This document shows positions 56,905 through 64,000 of a stretch of 64,000 bases of DNA, one piece after another (position 1 is the stretch's first letter; every line of letters starts with the position of its first letter). Made by a program: the position numbers and the translations under genes. The stretch comes from Ipomoea triloba. Its lineage: Eukaryota; Streptophyta; Magnoliopsida; Solanales; Convolvulaceae. The DNA lies in the NCBI RefSeq assembly GCF_003576645.1, contig NC_044919.1:29898403-29962402 (forward strand), in the 5' to 3' direction. The notes beneath the pieces are model-generated. The model was given only the letters and a program-made list of their open reading frames with translations, was not told the DNA's origin and searched no databases.

Positions 56905-57162
56905 TCATGGATATGATGTAACTGCAAAGTTCTTGTCGCCGAGAGTCGCCGAATTAACCGCGTTGTTGGTGCCAGGGTTGGGGCCCGGAGGGAAAACCAG
57001 TTTCCACTTTAGAGATGATAACAAAAGATGTTTCTTTCTCGTCCCTGCTTGTTCGCCGTTGTCACGTGGAACCAATCTACTGGCTTCAAGAGGTTTGATA
57101 GTGGTGAGTAGAAGAAGTACAGAAACAAAAACTAAAACAATAAAACTAGGTTGATGTGTCAT
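56905..57162 (-). CDS. Secreted repeat-peptide precursor G (1 unit)
   Basis: 85 residues and the shortest open copy. Signal peptide of about 1-29 (VFVSVLLLLTTI, LEAS), RLVPRDNGEQ, a basic TRKKH, then one unit LLLSSLKWKLVF + PPGPNPGTN (58-66), followed by NAVNSATLGDKNFAVTSYP and stop. A single-peptide precursor, so the minimal form of the family. Upstream: TATA-like at 57299-57306, GGTTGACC at 57331-57338, CTCGTTAAGG at 57371-57380. Confidence 0.78.
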   Translation of the reverse strand: MTHQPSFIVLVFVSVLLLLTTIKPLEASRLVPRDNGEQAGTRKKHLLLSSLKWKLVFPPGPNPGTNNAVNSATLGDKNFAVTSYP

Positions 57163-57897
57163 TGTCTCTTGAATCTTGTCTGTTGTATGGTTTTAAAGAA
57201 CTAACAATAATAAAGAATTTTAGGATGATAGATGAGAGTTGAGAATTGAGAGGTAGGTGATGATGAACAAATTGAACTGCGAAAAGCTAAGGAGGCGCTT
57301 ATATATGCGGTCCAAACCAGATAGTAGGGTGGTTGACCGTTTGAACTTGAAGTGGTCATCATCTTCGATACTCGTTAAGGTGGAAGGGAATTACGGTACG
57401 TACAAAAAAAAAAAAAAAAACTGAGCAAGTGTTGAATCATTCTCCGAATTGAAATGGGCCGGGCCCACACTATTCGCTCAATATAGTTTTGTCCAATGAG
57501 AACAAAAAGAATCTGCAAATCGTCTCAAGTTCGGGTTATTATGCCATGGATTCGGCCGGTACACCTTGCAATGTGGATTCGTGTCCATATTTATAATTTT
57601 ATAATTTTATATTCATTAATTTTAAAATTGTATATTCACAATTTTAGCACTCTATATTTACAATTTTATATCGCAATATACAAAATTACAAAACTCAATT
57701 TCACAATTGCAGAACTCAATATTCACAATTTTAAACTATATATTATATTCATATTTTTTTAATTTAAAAATGATTAAAATAATTTTTAAAATAAAAATTA
57801 AATAAACTAGGCGGTCATCGGTGACTTGGCCGAAAATTTTGCTTGAAAATTTAATGGTAGGACCAAATGTGATATAAATTGAATAGTCATACACTTA
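57163..57897. other. Promoter of G and AT-rich spacer
   Basis: Beyond the promoter module, 57590-57780 has many ACAATTTTA/TATATTCA words and no gene. Confidence 0.5.
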
Positions 57898-57906
57898 ATT
57901 TGAAAA

Positions 57907-58284
57907 GAGTTTATTACTGAAATGGTCCCTCGACTATTGCAAAATTACCAATTTAGTCCTCGACAATTTTTCGTGCCCAATTAAGTCCCTTGACTTTGAA
58001 AATTTTAACCAATTTGGTCCTCCGTTTATTTTGTTGTTAAAATTGAGACCAAATTGATAATTTTGTTATAGTCAATGGACCAAATTGGTAGTTAATTTTT
58101 AACTGAAATGATCCCTTGACTATAGCAAAATTACTAATTTGGTCCCGATTTTAACGGCAAAATAAATGAAAGACCAAATTGGTTAAAATTTTCAAAGTCG
58201 AGGGACTTAATTGAGCACGAAAAATTATCGAGGACCAAATTAGTAATTTTGCAATAGTTGAGGGACCATTTCGGTAATAAACTC
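57907..58284. mobile_element. MULE-type MITE with arms of about 150 bp
   Basis: 378 bp, flanked by the perfect 9-bp repeat ATTTGAAAA (57898-57906, 58285-58293). The arms are near-perfect inverted repeats starting GAGTTTATTACTGAAATGG. The core also contains inner repeats (GACCAAATTGGT). No frame. Confidence 0.9.
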
Positions 58285-58507
58285 ATTTGAAAATATTAAT
58301 AGTCAATGACCAAATGTGATACAAATTGAATAGTCATGCACCTAATTTAAAATTTGTAATAATCAAGGATCAAAATTAATACATGTATTATAGTCGAAAG
58401 ACTAAAATTTATATATTTTTTAAACTATAAGCTTTGCCTTATAGAGTCGTCCTAATTCAATGATTTACCAAAATTCTAACAAAAACGCAAGGAATTGAAC
58501 ATGTAAT

Positions 58508-58660
58508 TTTTTTTGAATACTACTGACTCCATCACAATGCAGTATCTGTTCATAACTACTTTTTCTCAACCTATTGAAGCACAAGAGCCAATATTGCCTC
58601 CACTGAGGCTCGAACCCACCACCTCCCGTATAAAGGGAAGGGTTTGATACCACTGGATTG
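58508..58660 (-). mobile_element. tRNA-derived SINE candidate
   Basis: The minus strand shows an A-box-like CCAGTGGTATC near 58645-58656, then a B-box-like GGGTTCGAGCC near 58607-58619, about 35 bp apart, followed by about 95 bp and an A run (58508-58515). This is the layout of a plant SINE with an internal pol III promoter. The A box is weak and no target duplication was found. Confidence 0.45.
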
Positions 58661-59767
58661 TAAAAGTTTCAAATTTTAAGCATAATAAATACGTAGTACG
58701 AACTTAATTTCACACATAATTAAACTTGAATTCAAAATAATTTGTTTATTCGTTATTTTCTCTCGCTAGGGTTTTGGCGAGTCTTCTCTCTCTCGCTAGG
58801 GTTTTTGCGAGTCTTCCATCTTTTGTCTCTTTTTTACGTTAGTTTGTCTGCATGGCGTCTCATGATGGTGTTCCGTCGCTGGCTAATCTCACGTTGGCTG
58901 ATCTTGATGATGATGAAGGGGTGTATCACCACGCCCAGGTGCATGTTGAAAGTCCGGCTGTTGAAGTGGAGTTTTATATAGTCGGCCGTCTGGTGACGAA
59001 TAGACCAACTAAGTTTGCGTTCTTGAAAGACACTATGGCCTCGGTTTGGCAACCCCTTATGGGTATGAATGCCCGGGAACTCCAACCAAATCTCTATCTC
59101 TTCAGGTTCTTCCATGAGAAGGATGCCCTACGGGTTATGGAGGACGGCCCTTGGTCGTTTGAGCAAAGTTTGTTAATCTTGAAGCGAGTGGTGCCGCCGG
59201 AAGCCCCTGAATCAGTCGTTCTTAATTCGGCGGACTTTTGGGTCCAGATTCACAGTCTCCCGGTTGGATTACGTTCGGAAGCTATTTTGACTGCTATGGG
59301 TAATTTCATAGGTGAATTGGTGAAGACTGACGAACGCAACTTCGATGGTTCCATGAGGTCGTTTTTCCGCATCAGGGTTGCTATTGATGTGACTAAACCT
59401 CTGCGTAAAGGTATGCGGTTGAAAGTTGAGAATGGGGAGTGGGTGATGGTGGAGTTCAAGTATGAACAACTCCCTACCTTTTGCTTCTTATGCGGTGTTA
59501 TTGGCCATGGGGAAAAGTTCTGTCCTAAGTCTCTAGTTACTTCTTCTACGATGGTTAAACCGTTTGGGGCTAGCCTTAGGGCTGGTTCTCGAAGAGCTAT
59601 ACCGTCGGCTGGTCAGAGATGGTTTGCGCCTGAAACCACTGCTGAGCGGAGCTTGTGGAAGGGACCTGTGGTAGTAGAATCAGATGTTGCGAAAGGGGAA
59701 TCACCGTTAGGTGAGAATGTGACTTCATCAATGATTGTGGCTAGAAACAGCGTGAATGAGAGGGGAG

Positions 59768-61002
59768 TGTAATACCCCGTATTTTTCTAACATTATTATT
59801 TTATCCTAAGGCGTTGACATTCATAAGTTATGATCTTCAGATATTTCAAAAGAATTTTTATAAGTGAGTATAGTTGTTATTAAGCTGCGATCATACGTCC
59901 CGGTCACGAACCGTAAAAAAAATTTAGGAACTAGTATTCGGACCCGTTTGTCTTAGGAAATGGATTTTTAGACACCATATTATTATTCTGGAATTTCCTA
60001 TTTAATTAAATTAGCCCATAGCAGCAAAATTTTATTTTTGATCGTACATCGCGGTGTACCGAACCTAGCCCAATTTTGAGTTTTAGACTGAAATGAATTT
60101 TTGGTTTCGAAAATTATTTGAATTAAATTAGTTTCTACCGAGAGTTCATCTAATTTAATCCCAATCAGTCTAAGCTAAGATATTTTTAAGATCAAACCAC
60201 AAAGAGGTGACACTTGTCACCATTATTTACCATGTGTTGGGAGGAGACTAGTCAACCAAGTGGGTAAATATTTAAGAATTTTTTTTCCCCTTTTCCCTTG
60301 TGTTGGCCGAAATATTCAAGGAGAAGAGAGAGAGAAATTTTCATCTTCTTCTTCAAAGCTTCAACACTCCATAGCCAAGATTTCTACACAAGTCTCCAAA
60401 ATATTCGGTAAAACTCCAATTTTATTCGGTAGATAGCTTTAACTTTCATCCTAGAACAAGAATCTAAGTTAAGATTTCTTAAAATCATGTGTTATGTTGT
60501 TGATGAAATTCTAGGGTTTTAAGGTGAAATTGGGGAAAATCAACTACAAGGATTTTATACGAAATTAGAAACCCGGTTGAGGTAAGGAATCCCTTTAATT
60601 GGTTGAGATTGTTTGAAACTAGATAATTGATAGCTTGGTTGAAATATGATGAGTTCTAGGTAGAATTTTTGTGTACATGATGCATGTATATATATATGTA
60701 ATGGTATTTTTCATGATGCACATGTACAAAATGTTGTGTTGGTATGAGGTGGTTGTCAATGTGCCCAAAATACTTAATTTAAGCACACTATGTATATTAT
60801 AATATGTATGTAATGTATGTGCGTGTAATGTAGTATATATATATATATTTATACATATTGTGTGTATGTACGTGTAGTATACTATATATATATATGTGTG
60901 TGTTTTATGTATATATATATATATGAAAACCGTGTGGGTATATATATATATATCTATATACGTGTGGTGTGTGGGTATTTAACCCATATATATGATAATA
61001 TG

Positions 61003-61041
<39 letters not shown>

Positions 61042-62572
61042 TATATGGGTATGTATGTATTAATAAAATGTTGTATTATGTATATATGCATGGTAAAATG
61101 TCACATTTTGTGTATAGTATATGGTATGTATAACCCACAATTATATATGCGGTTAGTGAGAATAATAAATATATTTTATGTGTTATGCCTATGTTGAGGT
61201 TGGGAAGTGTATATGCTATATGCATTGAGATGTATGTGACAAATGTGAGATTTATGTGAAAAATGTGGGGTGGAAAGTGTAGAATTGTTACACTTGATTT
61301 ACTTTTGTGAAAGGATGTTAGTGAATCATCCAAATGTTTTGCAAAAGAAAAGGAGAATTTTTGAATTGGGTTAAAAGGATAATTAATTTCTGAGTATTGG
61401 GATTGACCCAAGTATGTCCAAACTATTTTCAAAGCAAGAAAGGGAAAGGAGTAGAAAAATGGTTTTCAAACCTTAGTTCTGGTAAAAGTGGTGAAGGATC
61501 TTGTTAACCACGGAATAAAGATGAGCTTAAAGTGCCTATTCCGCATGGTAATTATGTGTATGATCAATCATACTGTGGGCGAAGTCTATTCGCCGAGTAC
61601 TATATCACCCGGAAGGAAAAGGTACTCCTACGGGGGTGTGCACACTTAAGTATAGTCACTCTATGTTCGGGTAGGTGTCGTTCTTATGAACCTAGTGAGG
61701 CTAGCTAGGAATCATTCCAACGCTCCTATAAGTCTAGGGGATCAGTATTAGACCGGGCGATGACCACTGAACCCGAGTTCAACGATCCAAGTGGTCAAAA
61801 GTGGAGAAAGAACTCCAAAGGCCTCACACTTTCTATCTAGGACTAAGTGGAATTTTGAAATATGAATGTAGTTACGCCGTAGCTACGGGAAAGAAAGATG
61901 TGACAAGTATTTGAGTACCCAAAGGTTGTGGATGATCTCTCTCTTTGAAAAGTGAAAGGCATTATGAGGGAAAGGTTTTTCTACTAAAGTGATTACAAGC
62001 AAAATGTGTGATTTATGTTTTCCATTACTTACTAGTATGCTTAATTGTTTAACAATATCTTATTGGGTATGAAAATGATTACCAAATGACTTTGTCAAGA
62101 GGGAAAATGATATGAGACGTTATTGAATTTTGCTCATAATGTATGCAAGTTGCTATTCATAACTGTTGCAGGTAGAATCTCTGTCGATGAGTAAGGTGTA
62201 GGGTTTTCTATGTAATAACTTTTACAAAACCTTTATTTAGTTTTGAATGACCCATGGATATCCTTACTTAGCCGTCGTGCTAACTACACTTCAATGTGTT
62301 TTCTGTTAACAGATGTTATATAGGGTGGGTTCCTGTAGCCCGATAGCTCTGAATAGGATGGCAGTTGAGGTTGGGGTCTACTCTTTGATGTAGACAGGGA
62401 TTGTTGTTAATGTTGTAAGTTTAGCCTGTGCACTTAGAGTGGAGTTTGTCAAAGAGGTGATAGAATTCAGTGTGGCGGTAGCACCCAGTTTTCTGCTGAT
62501 AAGATGTAAGCTTCCGCAGCATATGAATACTGATTTGTAATAAATGTAAGAGTTGAAAATTGGGGTGTTACA
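59768..62572. mobile_element. 2.8-kb solo LTR (Gypsy-like) in LINE ORF1
   Basis: Starts TGTAATACCCC and ends GGGGTGTTACA, flanked by GGAG (59764-59767, 62573-62576). TGTAA-ACCCC ends are frequent in plant Gypsy LTRs; no primer site or internal domain follows. Contains (TA)n/(TG)n tracts at 60835-61035. A 5-bp duplication would be usual; only 4 match here. Confidence 0.75.
60835..61035. repeat. (TA)n/(TATG)n-rich stretch in the solo LTR
   Basis: Several TATATATATA and GTATGTA runs with interspersed TGTG. Low complexity. Confidence 0.85.
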
Positions 62573-62781
62573 GGAGGTCCCGAGCCTGGTCTTGTCAACC
62601 TTGATGGTGCTGTTCCTATCACTAAGGGTAAGGAACTTACTGTCGTTGACCAGAAGCGGAAACGTGTGGATAGTGAGAGTTCGGAGGTTGATGCTGATAT
62701 GCAGGTGGATGGTGTTTCTCAAACTCTCTCAAAAAACTTGCTTGCGGCGGGTGCGGGTGTTTTCCAGACCCGCCAATCATT

Positions 62782-64000
62782 ATGAGTACCATTTGTTGGA
62801 ACTGTCGTGGTCTCGGCAACCCACGCACAGTTCAAGAAGTCTTGGCCATGGATGCCAAGATGAAGCCGATGTTTGTTTTTTTTATGGAAACTAAAGTCAG
62901 ACGTGAGCATGCTGACCGGTTGAAAGCTAGATTACAGTATGATGGTCTTTTTTATGTTGATGGTGGGGGTCTTGGTGGCGGCTTGGCGCTTTTTTGGCGT
63001 GAAAGGAATTCTGTAAGGTTACTTTCGTATTCGAAGAACCATATCGATGTTGAGATTCTACTTTCTGGAGCTGTGCCGTGGAGATTGACCTGTTACTATG
63101 GTCATCCGGAAAGGAGCAGACGTCAATTATCTTGGGACTTGTTGCGTTCTTTATGTCATAATTCTTCGTTGCCTTGGCTTGTGGCAGGCGACTTTAATGA
63201 TCTGTCTTCTCCTGCTGAGAAACGGGGTTCTCATCCGCATCCTCTTGTATTGATTGAAGGTTTCAACCGTGCCTTGGAGGACTGTGGTCTGATGGACCTT
63301 GGAATGAAGGGCCGACCGTTCACATGGGAGCGTGGTAGGGGTTCTAGTGATTGGGTGGAGGAACGCCTGGATAGAGCTGTGGCTGGGGCAGATTGGTGTC
63401 TGTTGCATCCGCATGCTATTGTTCATAACGTGGACGCGATTTCGTCGGACCACTCGGCTATTTTTATTGACATTGAGAAACCTCGTGTTAAGGCGCGTCG
63501 AAAGAGATTCATGTTTGAGAAAAGGATAACGGCTGCAATGAGGTTGTCTGTGAAGTTTGGAATCAAACAGTGGGGGAATGCCTGCCATATAGGCTCCTCT
63601 GCTGTAGTGAGAAATTAAAACAATGGGGAGGTGACCTTGGGAAACATTTAAGTAAGCAGATCGCTGATATTCTTGCACGCCTAAATTTCCTAAGGGGGAA
63701 GCGAGACCATGATTCCTTGAGGGAGGTGAGACATTTGGACCTTGAGATGAAGCTCCTGTTAGATCAACAGGATGTGTTTTGGCGTCAACGAGCTAAACAA
63801 TTTTGGTTACACCAGGGTGATCGTAATACGAAGTTCTTCCACTCCTATGCGTCCAGTAGGAGGAAAAGGAATCATATTAAGCGCCTGAGAGATGCCTCTG
63901 GAGGATGGGTTGAGCAGGAGGGCTTGCTGTCTTTGGCCACTTCTTACTTTTCTAATATATTCCACTCGAATGGGATTACTGTAGGGAATGACTTGGTAGG
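62782..64000 (+). pseudogene. LINE ORF2 (endonuclease, start of RT part), frameshifted
   Basis: Begins MSTICWNCRGLGNPRTVQE, the usual start of a plant LINE endonuclease/exonuclease/phosphatase domain. It keeps the metal and catalytic motifs ETK, VAGDFND and SSDHSAIFI. The frame stops at 63618, but homology continues in another frame from about 63596 (EKLKQWGGDLGKHL, FWRQRAKQFWLHQGDRNTKF), so one indel near 63590-63600 breaks the gene. The reverse transcriptase proper lies past the window end. The start codon overlaps the ORF1 stop as ATGA, consistent with termination-reinitiation. Confidence 0.9.

Larger units (their letters stand above)
58852..62785 (+). pseudogene. LINE ORF1 (DUF4283-like + zinc knuckle), interrupted
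   Basis: Part 1 is 58852-59767 and part 2 is 62577-62785. Without the insert and one GGAG copy they join in frame to 374 codons. The N-terminal region reads FYIVGRLVTNRPTKFAFL, NLYLFRFFHEKDALRVMEDG and PWSFEQSLLILKR, the DUF4283-type domain of plant LINE ORF1. A CCHC knuckle FCFLCGVIGHGEKFC follows at about residue 211-224. The C-terminus is charged. It probably bound RNA in the retrotransposon particle. The insertion ends the first part at VCNV-type codons followed by TAA. Stop codon TGA overlaps the ORF2 start. Confidence 0.88.
58757..64000 (+). mobile_element. L1-type LINE, running off the window end
   Basis: 5' leader with a tandem pair of CTCTCGCTAGGGTTTT(G/T)GCGAGTCTTC (about 58760-58818), then ORF1 (58852-62785, split) and ORF2 (62782 onward). 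The 3' end is outside the window. An inserted solo LTR (59768-62572) and a frameshift show that it is inactive. Confidence 0.9.

Noticed and set aside
61076..61432. 118-codon frame in the solo LTR
   Set aside because: Low-complexity (TA/TG) text inside a non-coding LTR.

Overview
The window is nuclear DNA from a flowering plant, almost certainly a dicot and probably an asterid; the exact taxon cannot be fixed from sequence alone. The evidence is GT-AG introns, AT-rich intergenic DNA, plant-only families (a FLOWERING LOCUS KH DOMAIN homologue, CYP94 cytochromes P450, a bHLH-MYC_N factor), and dense LINE, LTR and MITE insertions. Two N gaps (13829-14089, 44576-45375) and one lone n (26052) lie at homopolymers.

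Layout. 0-13 kb: mostly repeats around a two-exon linker histone H1 gene (5.25-6.2 kb). 13.2-18.4 kb: a seven-exon FLK homologue (three KH domains) with a gap in its 5' leader intron. 18.8-20.6 kb and 30.06-31.57 kb: two minus-strand CYP94 P450 paralogues. One has an intron that the other lacks. They are separated by about 9.5 kb of nested transposons. That nest holds a short non-autonomous LTR retrotransposon carrying an intronless, broken piece of a mitochondrial-type aspartate aminotransferase, a Copia gag remnant split by a solo LTR, and several LINE 3' ends. 36.5-38.0 kb: an uninterrupted bHLH3/JAM3-like gene.

40.9-57.2 kb is the most unusual part: a minus-strand tandem array of small secreted-protein genes (five open copies and three broken pieces). 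Each open copy has a signal peptide followed by one to five repeats of a proline-rich unit ending in a PPxPNPGTN-type motif after a conserved LLLPSLQW or LLSSLKW block. This is the layout of a multi-peptide hormone precursor. The ending recalls CLE, IDA or PEP peptides and the layout recalls HypSys precursors, but I cannot assign it to any of them. Most copies also share an upstream module (TATA box, TTGAC core, CTCGTTAAGG). Paired segmental duplications, MITE and LINE insertions with visible target duplications, and loss-of-function copies show active birth and death of genes here.

58.7-64 kb is a LINE running off the window end: ORF1 with a DUF4283-like region and zinc knuckle, split by a 2.8-kb solo LTR, then ORF2 with an endonuclease, overlapping ORF1 by ATGA and carrying a frameshift. 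No tRNA, rRNA, CRISPR or prokaryotic features were seen.
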